From Druceiella hillmani (taxonomy: Eukaryota > Arthropoda > Insecta > Lepidoptera > Hepialidae), in assembly GCA_039881145.1 (NCBI GenBank), contig JAYKKI010000090.1:5057501-5121500 (forward strand): a DNA stretch of 64,000 nucleotides, given 5' to 3'. Made by a program: the position numbers and the translations under genes. Every line of letters starts with the position of its first letter. The first letter of the stretch is position 1. A model generated the notes under the pieces. It was not told the DNA's origin and ran no database searches. It worked only from the letters and a program-made list of their open reading frames with translations. Positions 22,281 through 34,161 of the stretch are shown here, piece by piece.

Positions 22281-24134
22281 TAATATTGGGATTTTTTAGG
22301 GTTCTCTAGTGGAACAAAAAGCGTTCTATTACTGACTCAGGTAATATGCAGAAACAATTGTTTGAATAATATGCGTGTTCTTGGTTACGCTCTTTGTAAA
22401 TATTGAGAGTTAATTTTATATCGAACCCGTTAGGTAATGAGAGGTCTCATTTCTTACGAGAGTATACGGTGCTAGAAGTACGTTACCTTCTTTATTTAAC
22501 GTCTACTATCCTTTGTTAACATTTTAGTTTGTGATTATGATACTACACGACTGAAAGGAAAAATAAAAGGTATTAACCTAAAATTTTCCTTTAATTTACC
22601 TTAAAATCGATGGTTATTGAAACTCTGTAACTGAAATGGACAGTATATATAAATGCATACCATAATCAAGTCATTAGAAAATCACTCATTGCCTTCATAG
22701 GAAAGTTACTAACTAAAACATATTTTACACTCAGCCTTATTCCGGTGTATGAAATGAAAAAAATAAGATGTCAAAAAAATATGTAGGGAAATATGAGATT
22801 CTTAGGAAGATTACAGAAAAACTTTAATTTTCGTTTATTTAAAAATTATATTTAATAACATTAAACAGAAAGAAACTTTTGATCTGAATGTCGACAAAAT
22901 TAGCTATCATATCATATGAAGTTTCTGTTTTATTACGATTCGCAGAGGAAAAAATTAAAAATAAAAATATTCTTGTTTTTCCTTTATATAAGGGCTGCAT
23001 TTATTTCAATGCTAATTTCTGTGATAAATCTTAGCAAAAAATTTAAACAAGTACATATCTTATGATTATTGGACGGATGATATAAAGCAATTATTGCTTT
23101 AAATATGAAAATATAACTTAATACAATATACCAATATTACCAATTTATTTTTGGTCATGGCTTTAGGAAACCCAATAAAATGGGTTTGAAATTTATAAAT
23201 TGCATTTCTTTTTTTCACAAAATAATACAAAATATTTCTTTATTTAAAATTATTGTTTTTATTAAATTATTAAATAAATTATTGTAAATTAGTAAAAATG
23301 TAGTTTTAATATAGAAAAAGAAAATACTTCTAGATCACTAATATTTATTATAAATTATTACCGTGAACCCATAAAGAATTTTCACTTCATCTGTGAGCTT
23401 ATGTGGGTGAATCTCATTTTTATAAACTAATTATTAATATTACTCAATGTAATGCAAACTCTATATAAAGAAGACTAGGTAAAAACCATAATTTAAAAAA
23501 AATTGAATAAAGAAATATTTGTATTTTAATACCACCTATTTTTATACTGACTCTTTTACCCATAGAACTTATAAGACACTTTCTATTGACTTAATTTCTG
23601 AAAATTAGACAAAGGGAAGGTATTAAAATATCAATAAAGAAAAATTCAAAAAAACTAAAAATTAGTTTGTTATTTTTAACCAATTAATTTTTAGTTTTTC
23701 GGTCATATTTTGTAAAATTGTAAGATATTTACTTATTAAGGTTTATGATAAAACTATATAAATGTACGGCAAAAATTTTTAAAAAGCTGTAAGTATTCTT
23801 TGAATTATAAATGACTAACAGAAAATGTTTGTTTCGGATCCCTAGCTTCCATATATTGTGAGAAAATGGGTACAAAAATTACTTAGCAATCGCTTACTTT
23901 TTTTATAAAGTTGTTTAAATAATTAAAAGGCTGTGTATCCTTGCAACTTAAACAAAATATTTTGAAAATATTCCTCGAGGATTCATTTTACTTGGTTCAT
24001 CAGACTAGGCCTTCCTTGAAATGTTTTTTTGAAAGAAAGTATTTAATGTGCCGGGTAGATTATAATAAAAAAATAAGTTTCAACATTGCTAGAATTACAT
24101 ACAAGTGAATTGCATTTTTTCGACTAACTGTTTG

Positions 24135-24172
24135 TTAAATACCATGAAATTGAAATTTCATGGTATTTAACC
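24135..24172. repeat. Perfect hairpin, 18-bp arms, 2-nt loop, right unit only
   Basis: GTTAAATACCATGAAATT, the two bases GA, then the exact complement. The corresponding place in the left unit (near 17,890) lacks it, so it was gained by the right copy or lost from the left after the units were formed. Both ends of the hairpin contain TTAA. Confidence 0.9.
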
Positions 24173-24444
24173 AACGTTTATATACCAACTTCAAAAACGG
24201 ATAATTTCAATTTGAGTGTATTATTTATTTTTTGATATATTTTAAAGCAAATCTTGGTTTATGTGGGCCGAATTGAATTATTATTTTTTGTTAATAAGAG
24301 TTAACTTCAAGGGTACTTCTATAGTAGAGCGAAGAAAGCATATTAAAATAAAATTGCGTAGGATTTTGTATCTGTATTTCCCGGTTAATTTTTGTTTGAA
24401 TTTGGCACCAGCAAAAAAAGTAATAAAAACCAAAATTCATATTT

Positions 24445-24660
24445 AAAAGACTTCGATATCAATGATAAATGTTAATCATAAATTAAGTTTATCGATCATA
24501 AATGGTAATTATTATTCGATATCAATCATAAATGTTAATCATAATTATGATTTATCAATCATAAATAATAATCGTAATTCGGTATGAGTCAGGAAAAATT
24601 ATCAATCTTATGATTGATAATTTTTGATTGATGTTAACCTCAATTCGGTACCAATTGGAA
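24445..24660. repeat. Short tandem array of ATCAATCATAAATGTTAATC type
   Basis: Several imperfect copies of a TATCAATCATAAATGTTAAT motif. It ends with a perfect 14-bp hairpin (AAAAATTATCAATC, 24,594-24,607, with 24,612-24,625). The left unit has only about 85 bp of it. Confidence 0.75.
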
Positions 24661-24817
24661 CACTTTAAAATGAAGTTTGTTCTTTGAGCCTTTTTTGTAA
24701 AAAGTTTAATTTGTGTTAATACAGATAGCCAATATACTTCAAAACAAAAATAATATTTTGGGAATAAATTATTGAAAATTACTGAAAATATTACTTGCTT
24801 GCCGCGTTTTGTATCAT

Positions 24818-24985
24818 TATCATCACCATCATCAGCCTGTGTCTATCCATTGCTGGGTAGAGGCATTTCCAATTTTTCATGCACGCCACCGCATACGGTT
24901 TTTCGACTTCCCCCTTCAACACTTCCCACGGATTTTATAGGTTTATGTCCGATTTATACGCCCATTTGGCTGAAACCTCGCAGAT
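24818..24985 (+). repeat. Arthropod CATCATCAGCC/CATTGCTGGG repeat fragment (right unit)
   Basis: Reads CATCACCATCATCAGCCTGT, CATTGCTGGGTAGAGGC, TGCACGCCACCGCATACGG and CCCATTTGGCTGAAACC in the order of the known dispersed family. This copy is the fuller of the two and so likely nearer the ancestral state. Confidence 0.7.
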
Positions 24986-25776
24986 TGAGCTTCAAGGGTC
25001 GTGGTTTCTAAAACTCTGAAATCATCTACCACATCAGTAGTTGGTTCTTCAGCAAATATTGCCTGCTCATTGTCAGTTCAATTTTTTCATGTGAATGGCT
25101 ATATCAACAACTACTTTGCTTCTTTGTTGGACTTTCTCATTTTTTATTTTATCCTTACGAAACATTCGCATTTTCTATCGTTCGATATCGTTCGATGTGC
25201 GACTTTAAATTTATGAACCAGGAAATATATAATTTTTTATTATAAAAATTTACTACAAAATATAAAACATATTTTGTAAATATATTTAACCAATTGTAAT
25301 GCTAGTAAAGTCTGTACATATATTCCACAGTTATTTAATGTATATATTTGAGTCACAATGGGGTATTTATATATTTAAAACCGAAAGTTATTTGGAAGCC
25401 ATGTCCTCTTTCGAACAGTATTGATGCCAAATTAATTTGTTATATTTGTGTGAGGAGTCGCAATTTAACTTAGTGTAGTTTTACTCGTATATATGAATGT
25501 CTAGTTCGGTGTTTAAAAAATTTTTCATACGACTTCTAGCGAATTTAAAGGAAAAAAGATTATTTTTCAAAACGATTTGCTCTTCCATTTGTTCAGAAAT
25601 TCTCGTGCCTATACTTTGTCAAATTTGATAGACACAACTTTATTTAAAACACTTTGATAACCAGTAATCATTTTCCAAAAAAAATAATAAAAGTATGCCC
25701 TACGCTACGATATGAAATAATTACGAGAATCTATAATGTGTTTGATAAAATTATAATTAACGTGAAAATATTACGG

Positions 25777-27250
25777 AACAGGTTTTTTTTGTTTTCTAAT
25801 AATTTACAATAACAAATAAAAATAAAATCTAACACTCTCTTGTATCTGAACACTCTTCCTTGCTTCAAAATGATTTAATTTTGGTTTTGGTGTTTAATAG
25901 TTAGGTGTCCTTATTTACCTAACTCGTAAATGATTTTAACAAATATTTTAATGAAAAAAATAATGCATATGACGATGTTTCATTTTTCTTACCTCTGTGT
26001 ACCATCAGAAGGATAATTCCCTTTAGTTCACTTTAAAAAAGGAAAAAATGTCTCGTTCCGACATTTAAACATGCCAATGATTTTTTTTGATAAAGCGACG
26101 AGAAACGTATACCTACTCTGTAATATTTAAAAAAACACTTTTAATTTTGATCTAATCACAGATACTAGTAGTATTTGGTAATACTTTTCTAGATATGGTG
26201 AACTAGCCATTCAACTGCCAAGTTGCAAGTTCTTCGCTCAACTAGATGTGCCCAAAAAATATGATTTCATAATCCACGAAACGATTTCATAAATGTGTAT
26301 CTGATTTTTGTAATTAAAAGGATGGAAGATACGTGGATAAAACTTAATATTTCTTTTATAATAACTTATTATGAGTTTCTTTCGTAGGAAAAATACATAA
26401 ATAGATGCCTAAGAGTTTGTGATAATCAAAAATTTAAAGTTTCTAAATGTTCCAATTGTTATTTTATAATGCACAGCTTACGCTCTTTTAGTACCTATAG
26501 CTCTAATTACATGTTTGCTTTAATTTATTGTTGCATGACTCGTTTCTGCGTCAGTTATCCAACCGAAAGTTATGGGTAGAGAACCTCCTAAGCAATCAAC
26601 CTCGGACAAAACGAGATTAGACACATGTGCATAGTTTAGAAGATATTAATTATTTTAAAAATATCTAGATGCTTCATTATTTGACTCACGTTAATATATA
26701 ACGATTATGCAATAGATAGCCATAAAATTTAACAGAAAGAAAATTTATTAGGATGAGTATTAAATAACATCTTCAAAATTTAAAACTATGAAATAACTAT
26801 GGTATTGTAATTTTTTTTAGAATTATTAATTTTTAAATCCGTGATAAAAATATTATCGAACAACCAGAAATCTAGTTTACCATACTAGTAAGATAACTCC
26901 TAAGCCACTATGAAATACTTATTGCATGATATATTGCAGAGGTCAAATATTGAAAAACTAAAAAAAGAAATTTATCAAATTTTGAAACGCAAGTATTGAT
27001 ACGAATATTGCAAATATTTGGAAATAAATACTACGTTTTTTTTATTCCTTTTTCTTTATAAAAATATTAATATATTTAGTACAGCGATCCTACAATACAA
27101 CAATTAAAATGATAATCAAACTAAAACACAATTTAAACAATGGACAGTATACATACATTGAACTTTCCATGTCGGCAATTTAAATTTACTTTTATAGATA
27201 TACACGGCACTAATGTTGCACGCCACGTAACCCTACAGATATACTGCTAT
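25777..27250. other. AT-rich intergenic DNA, no gene seen
   Basis: A stretch near 26,530-26,630 is slightly richer in G+C and open for about 30 codons (LHDSFLRQLSNRKLW...) but I recognise nothing. The remainder is AT-rich with dense stops. Confidence 0.55.
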
Positions 27251-27655
<405 letters not shown>

Positions 27656-28753
27656 AAAGAAGTTTTCACTGCGAAAATTTAGAAATTTTATTAATTTCTT
27701 ATGGAAGGTGTAATTCTACCTTATTTTATTATTTATTTTTATTTATTTACATTATTTAGATTTAAAAATTATATTCAGATAAGAAGTGGCTAATGTTGCT
27801 ATTGTTTTGTACTGAAAACTAGTGATTGAAAAATTTGATAAAACTTTAAGTGGAGTTGAACTCGACTGAACTATATTTAAAGTGGTTGAACTCTATTCAA
27901 AGCAGCTCCATTTAATTAGTTTTAGTGAACATGTGGATTTGCTAGCTGCGTAATCGAAACATTCAATTTTAATTCAGATATAATAAAATATGTAGGAAGT
28001 TGAAGTGGTCTGTAAAATCGGAAAAAAGAACAATTTTATTTCTATTCCCAAGAATTTTCATGTAGTGATATATTCCAAGTAAGAAACATATGTATTCACA
28101 TATGTATTCAAATAGAAATTTCTCTAGGGACATCACGTTGGGACCAATGAATGTTTTTCCCTATTAATGCACTCTTACATTTGTTGGCACCATTAACAAA
28201 TAACGCAGAAAAAGTCGGTAAAACAGGCCGTCGGGTACCAACATTGTTTAGACTTCCTATACGCATGTTACACACATTTATAAACTATCTAACTATATAT
28301 ACGAAATTTGCATTTATAGTAAAAAATTGATTATTGTTTTATTAAAAATAAAAGTACAAAATTTAGTATTGTGATCAGTGTTATGGTGTGTTTCTTATCT
28401 TTGTAATGTATTTTTGTACGTATTTGGCAGAAAGAAATGTTAGCTAATATCATCACATTAATGCAACCTTTAAATTGTATTTAGCGCTAATATGATAAAC
28501 TTTGTTTATTTTCTCTATTATTTTCTTTATTTATATGACATGAAAAATTTAAAACATAGTATCATGTAAACACGTTACCGGATATCTTCACTGGATATAG
28601 ACATTTACGTTGAACGTCTTACCTGAAAACACTCTATGAAAAAGCTTAAAAAACACAGGAGTGAATCCTAACAATGTTACACTTCCAATGTGCAGGTATA
28701 TAAAACTACACCATTTTTTTATTTATTTAGTTCTTGCAGTTAAATAATATTTA
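27656..28753. other. AT-rich intergenic DNA, no gene seen
   Basis: A 15-bp direct duplication (ACATATGTATTCA type) is at 28,085-28,112. Nothing else is recognised. Confidence 0.6.
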
Positions 28754-28788
28754 GGAATCCGACTTAATGTCACATTACGTCGGATTCC
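28754..28788. repeat. Hairpin, 16-bp arms, 3-nt loop
   Basis: GGAATCCGACTTAATG and its complement match at 15 of 16 positions around loop TCA. Confidence 0.85.
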
Positions 28789-28914
28789 CATTTAGTTTCA
28801 TATGACATAAAAATAATTTCTATTTATTTACATTATTTATTCTTTCCAAATATTTTGAACACATAATTTAAGTCATTTTCTCTTATTTACGCCTAACGTA
28901 GATAGAGACTTGTA

Positions 28915-29150
28915 ACATTCTATGTCGCAGGGGCAGGCGGTTAAGGTATTGAAGGAATTATGGCATCGTGCCCAGCTTCCGGCCTATTGCTCCTTGCCAC
29001 AACATCTCCCAGTTACGACATCAATCTGAATCAAGCGAATTGGGGTGCGGGTCTCAACGCTTTAATGAGACGATACGTCACTTCCGCAGCAGACACGGTT
29101 GTGAGTCACGCTCGGACGAGGAGAGTGTACCCATACATAGTACCCTTATA
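28915..29150 (+). other. GC-rich island with long open frames, possible exon or old insert
   Basis: About 235 bp with far higher G+C than the flanks. The plus strand has three open frames: ATG at 28,921 (36 codons, starts MSQGQAVKVLKELWHRAQL), ATG at 28,960 (64 codons, MASCPASGLLLLATTSPS) and ATG at 28,968 (67 codons). A TCGCAG precedes GGGCAGG at 28,926-28,931, a usable splice-acceptor shape, but no polypyrimidine tract stands out. I recognise no protein family. It could be a single exon, a decayed element, or foreign DNA. Confidence 0.35.
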
Positions 29151-30059
29151 TTAGGGTTTTCTCTTTTATAATTCTAATGATTCAATGTCAAGTTACGCCC
29201 TGTTACGTAGAGTCATTACACTACTTTATTTATAAAAATTATCATGATTTTTGTCACATACATATGGGTAAATTATAATTAAAAGACCAGACATTTTTGT
29301 AAAATATGTAAATTGATGAATTCATAGTTCAACTAAATTCTTTTAGCTTTTTTAGGTCTATCTGCTGATTTTTTAGAAATATGCGATAAAATAAATCGAA
29401 AGAAAAAAGCATGCAATTCCATAATGATTTACAAGTCATCTATTTTTCTTAAGTATCAGTTTTCACATGCAATTTTTGGATCTTTTCATATTATAAACAT
29501 TTTTAATTGTTCGTTCAATATCTTTTATTATTTGTTACACATTTATTTCAAATATATGCATGTAATTTTACATAATTAAATCAACAGATCGATAAATTAT
29601 ATAAAAAGTAATTTCTAAGGACAACAGTAAGGTAGATCGAAAAAGGTTATTATAATTTTCATTTTCGCTAGCATATCTGTCAAAAAAAGTCCTACGTCTA
29701 TAAACTCTATGACTCAATACAGCTAGTTCCATACACTGTATAAAGATAAGTGAAACTAATCTCCAGGAGAAAATCTACAAAAACAAAAGGAACTCCTCCA
29801 TCATAACTCTTCTAGTACCGAGGAAGGTAGGGACATCTATTTATTATAAGGAAAAGAATTACTATTACCAACAATTATTAACTTAGTTGTTTTGATATTA
29901 ATTAGTCTTTGGCATATCATTAATTAAAATTAAAGTAACTTACATCAATTATCAACACAAGAAATATTAATTATCTCAAAATGGTAACAAAATATATTTG
30001 TGCTTGATTAACCGAATTAAAATAAAATAAAAATCAAGTTCTTTTCAAAATCTGGTTTC
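29151..30059. other. AT-rich intergenic DNA, no gene seen
   Basis: No recognisable feature. It may include the 3' flank or terminal part of the jerky/pogo element that follows, but no terminal repeat was found. Confidence 0.55.
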
Positions 30060-31527
30060 ATAAGTAATGATGCCAAATGTATTAGAACTCTCCTCCAAAG
30101 AAAGTTTTGTGCGACCATTCTTCACATTCGATAGGCTTAATTTAATTTTTTTAAATTTGTTGTTGGCAAAAGGTTCAAGGCAACACAAGCAGAAACAATT
30201 ATTTTTTTGAATTGTCTTCCTCTTCGTTATCGGTTTTGTTTATCTTTTTTTAATTTTCCGTTCCTTTTCTTTTGTTTTCGTAAACTTCTTTTCCTCACTA
30301 AAAATAATTTTACACATTCTTAACAATTTTACTGGCTTCTACAGTAGCAACTTTGTCATTAATAGTTGTGTAAGTTAGCAAAGTAGATTTGATCTCGCGT
30401 TTGTTCGGTTGGTTCTCTTTTCTTAGTACAGTTTTTAGCAAAGGTCTAAGTGTTTCCGTGAAAATATACAAGATGTAGTAGTAAGTAGACTACAAGTTGT
30501 GGATGTGAATGCAACAGGTTCATTTTTCATGGGCTCTTTGGCGTCACAGTTTAAAAAAGGCGGACTGCCGGCGGATGACGTGTTATATTATTCGATTGAA
30601 ACGTTATCATTCTTAGCTTTATTAACAGATATATTTGGAGTAACGGCTCTTTATTCTCAATTTTCCGTCGTTTTTAGAACATCTTAAGCATAGTCCAGCG
30701 CTAGATGGCTAAAAATACGATCAGTGACTTGACTGGGCAGGAAATTTTGGCTTCACCAGATCTATTTTTATTGACATTCTAAATCCATGTTACAGCAAAA
30801 AGATGTACTTTGCCGTGATCGTCAACTGCAGTTTTTAATAGTAACGGGAAGATAGGTGTACGTGACTTTTTCAGTATTTGAGCGCATTCGATTGTCATAA
30901 ATTTTGTTATTGAATTTCTTTATGGGACTGAAAATAGCACTATAATTTGGTCACAATTTGTGAGTGCAGTACGGGCGGGAATGTAAATAAAATTATGCAA
31001 ACATTACTAGATTTTCCCTCTACACTGATGTAGTAGATGTACTCTGTGTGGTTTTTCGATTATCGTAATCCCGGTATCGTCAACATTCCAAATGTATTTT
31101 GCGTCATGTAGAAAAGCATAGCTTTTATACGTCAACGGTTTAATTGTAAAAAGAGCTATCACATATATTTCATTAAATTTCGTAGCGCGAGTTGTGCTAG
31201 TAGTTTAAGGCAACCTTAAATACAAACTTGAATGGCGTTCTATCCTGAGTCACCTGCCATTTCTTTTTCTTTTCCATGACACTGGAAATTTGTTATTACG
31301 CTCTTTGCTAACATACAGGTCAAGTTTCTCATATTTTTTGTTGTCAGAATATAGTGGGATGCTGGAAAAGTCAATAAATATTTGCATAATAAATTTTCTT
31401 CGTCTGCTTTGAACTCCGTTGGACTAATATACTTGCCAGATGTAGGCTCGTTTGTTAGGTAAGCCTGATATGCCTTTCTTTTTAATATATGTATATAGTC
31501 ACATGAGATTATAAGACAATGCAGCAT
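30060..31527 (-). pseudogene. Decayed jerky/pogo-type transposase
   Basis: Transposases of the pogo branch of Tc1/mariner cut and paste their own DNA; the family has an N-terminal DNA-binding region (psq and CENP-B-like helix-turn-helix) and a DDE catalytic domain. Read on the minus strand, the DNA-binding part is visible at about 31,470-31,240 (FKADEENLLCKYLL, then NMRNLTCMLAKS, ending KEKEMAGDSG). The catalytic part begins near 31,200 with TSTTRATKFNE and contains KYIWNVDDTGITIIEKPHRV at about 31,098-31,038, the conserved first-aspartate region. Further on are SRKHLD near 30,450 and a C-terminal cysteine segment CFCLCCLEPFANNK near 30,200-30,155 that parallels the zinc-binding tail of insect jerky-like proteins, with later cysteines lost. 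Several frameshifts and stops separate these pieces. No terminal repeats were found. Assignment to the family is strong; the subfamily is uncertain. Confidence 0.8.
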
Positions 31528-34120
31528 ATTAACGTTACCTCCACAAAAGCTAGTTTAGATATTTTGACACCATTTTGTCTTTATATGTACGAATAGAAAA
31601 TGTTATTGTGCGATTTAAAGTGCCAAATAATTGATGCCATCTCTTTGGTAATCTACATATTTATGTAATTACTACTCATCGTGTAGTTAGTTTCTTTTTG
31701 TTGCACTAACGCTAGGTAAATATTTTTTCCAAATATTAAATTTGCACATTATCTAACTCCATTTATATTTAGTCAGTAATTTTTACGTGTGTTGCATCAA
31801 ACAAACACACAAATTGATAGAGAGATAAACATTTCTAAAGCAATATTTTCGTGCTCTATCACTTGTATTATGTGCCAGATCACAAAAATTTGCAAAAACA
31901 ATTCCATTACTTTTATTATTGAAAATAAATGGAGAGACCAATCCTACAGTTTTATTACATGTTTAGATAGATTATATACTACTACAGTTTTATTACATGT
32001 TTTGATAGTTTTATATAGAAATACTAGGTATCCTTCATACCACCTTAAGTGTATACAGAATCTTTACAGTGAGAATTCTACACGTAGATAAGAGGTTTTT
32101 TTAATTAAAGAATTTTTATGTTATTTTCGTAATAATGTCAATCGTTTATAATAATATTGAAGTAAAGTGTAGTGTTTGTTTTATCCATACATAAGTTATA
32201 TTTTTAATACAAGGTAATGGTATGAGATACAAAAGACTGTAATTATTTGAATGTCTTTTGGAAAATCTATAGTGAGAATAATTAATCGAAAATCATAGGT
32301 TCATTTTGCATCTGTGCAAATGCGCAGTATGATGTCGAAGTAGTAATATTGGCACAGATATTCGTCCTTCGTCTTCAAAATAAAATGGTGGAACAAGGTG
32401 ACAACGCTATTTTCATTTCTAGCCAAATTATTAAAATTTGAAATTATTTGAATAGAAACTGTTTTTCTTTACGCATCTGCCTCCACATACCCGGATAAAT
32501 TTCACATCAAAAACTATTAGGCATTTCGGTTTCTTATTATACTTATGCTTTCTTTCGAGAGATAAATCCAAATTATTCGTCTTTATTTTTAATTATAAAT
32601 TCCATGGAAGATTAAATATTGCGCAGTAAAAAGTTGGGTCAGATTGGTGTGAAGATACGTTGGCGATATACATATGCTGAATATATTTAAACATTGTGTC
32701 CAAAATAATGTAACAGTCGCGGGTATTATTCCAAAGGGTTCCTCAAAGATCGCTCTCGAGGAGTCATCCATCGCGTTGCGCTCCAGCAACTGTGGTTACC
32801 CAAACCTAAAGGCTAGGATTATTTTAAATATAAATATTATAAATAGTGCAATATTCTAGAGTGCAATAATTTTTCATCGACTTACAAATTATGCATGCAA
32901 TTAATAGAACATTATTTGATTTTAAACTTGACCCAAATCAATATTGTTTACATGATAGTACTTATAATAGTTTCCGAAATCAACATGGTGGTTAGTATAA
33001 GACATATTAGAATATTTCACATATCGGCAACCTTGCCATGAAAGAAATTTTATTATTAAAATTAGAACTGATAAGAAAACATTAAAACCTGAATAAATAT
33101 GTGGTAAACAAATAATCGCAGAAATAGGTAAGGTTGGAAAATCGTTAAACGTCTTCATTGAAATAGTGTCGAAATAATGGATAGTACCGACAATTATTCA
33201 AGTCTCAATAATTTTTATTGTAGTTTTTTGTTAAGTAACTGGTATATATTCAATAAATGTAGTAATTGTGATAAGTCAAATTCTAATATTATAGAATACT
33301 TTCGGCAAAAGTTATTATAAATAGGTTAAAAATAAAATTTAGCATGTTTGATGAAAATAAGCAGGCTTTTTGAAAAAGAAGGTTTTGGAGCTGATAACAG
33401 GTTACAAGTTTGTACAATGAAAAATATCACTGAGCATAACTTTCAATCTCGAACATGCAAACTTAGTTGACTTCTGAAAAGATTTGTTTATCGTAATTGA
33501 GATATTTTGTGGAATATACTCGAAAAGTACAGAATTATTTCTAAGTTCAATAAAAACTTTAAAAGAACAGCAAATATTTTGCTGGAATATATGGAAAATT
33601 TACAGAACCTGTCTTGTTGAAACCAAAAATTAAACCTGCGACAATTTGAATTAAAATGTTCAAATATTTTTTTAAAAAAACTAAGGATGAAATCTGTATA
33701 TACTCCCTGTGGCAAAAATTGTTTGGACCACTTTTCACATTTTTTGTTTAAAATCTTTTTCTGCTGACACATTTATAAATGTATCAAGAGACATCCGAAT
33801 CTGGTGGGAAAGATTTGTCACATATCACATTAGGTCAGCCGGTGATACCTACAAATGTGCAATGTTTTATACGTGGCATTACTTTAATGATCTCCGCGTG
33901 GAGTTAAATGATCCGCGGCAACAATGAGAACATTTATCGCTCAACAGTGGATGAAAGTAGAAATGTACCCTGAAATATTCAACATTAGAGATTTTTTTTT
34001 CCATTCTCACACGTTGGTTTAGTTGTATGTGATGTCCAAAGAGTTAAGAAATGTGAAACAAATTTAAATTCGATGAAGAGATCAATTCTTTATAATTTAC
34101 GCTTACTATTTTAAATCGAA
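31528..34120. other. AT-rich intergenic DNA, no supported gene
   Basis: There is a 38-bp-period direct repeat (TACAGTTTTATTACATGTTT at 31,945 and 31,983). A patch at 32,700-32,815 is less AT-rich and open on both strands without recognisable similarity. The same holds for 33,800-33,930. The first 150 bp may contain the degraded N-terminus of the jerky-type transposase. Confidence 0.5.
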
Positions 34121-34123
34121 AAT

Positions 34124-34161
34124 TATAACGATAATAACACATTGTTGTTATTATCGTTATA
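34124..34161. repeat. Perfect hairpin, 16-bp arms, 6-nt loop
   Basis: TATAACGATAATAACA (34,124-34,139) and its exact complement (34,146-34,161) around CATTGT. Confidence 0.9.

Larger units (their letters stand above)
21683..25776 (-). repeat. Interior unit, right inverted copy (4.1 kb)
   Basis: Reverse complement of 16,557-20,377, starting near GAACTTACATGGC and ending near AACGTGAAAATATTACGG. Neither edge carries the AGTACC terminal repeats. Identity with the left copy is high throughout by eye, roughly nine in ten bases, with small indels. It retains sequence missing from the left copy (24,692-24,835). Confidence 0.85.

Noticed and set aside
31789..32091. 100-codon plus-strand frame
   Set aside because: It includes a 38-bp tandem duplication and has no recognisable domain; probably chance in AT-rich DNA.
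33488..33927. Opposed open frames of 94 and 72 codons
   Set aside because: The translations are hydrophobic, AT-driven sequence overlapping each other on opposite strands; no similarity is recognised.
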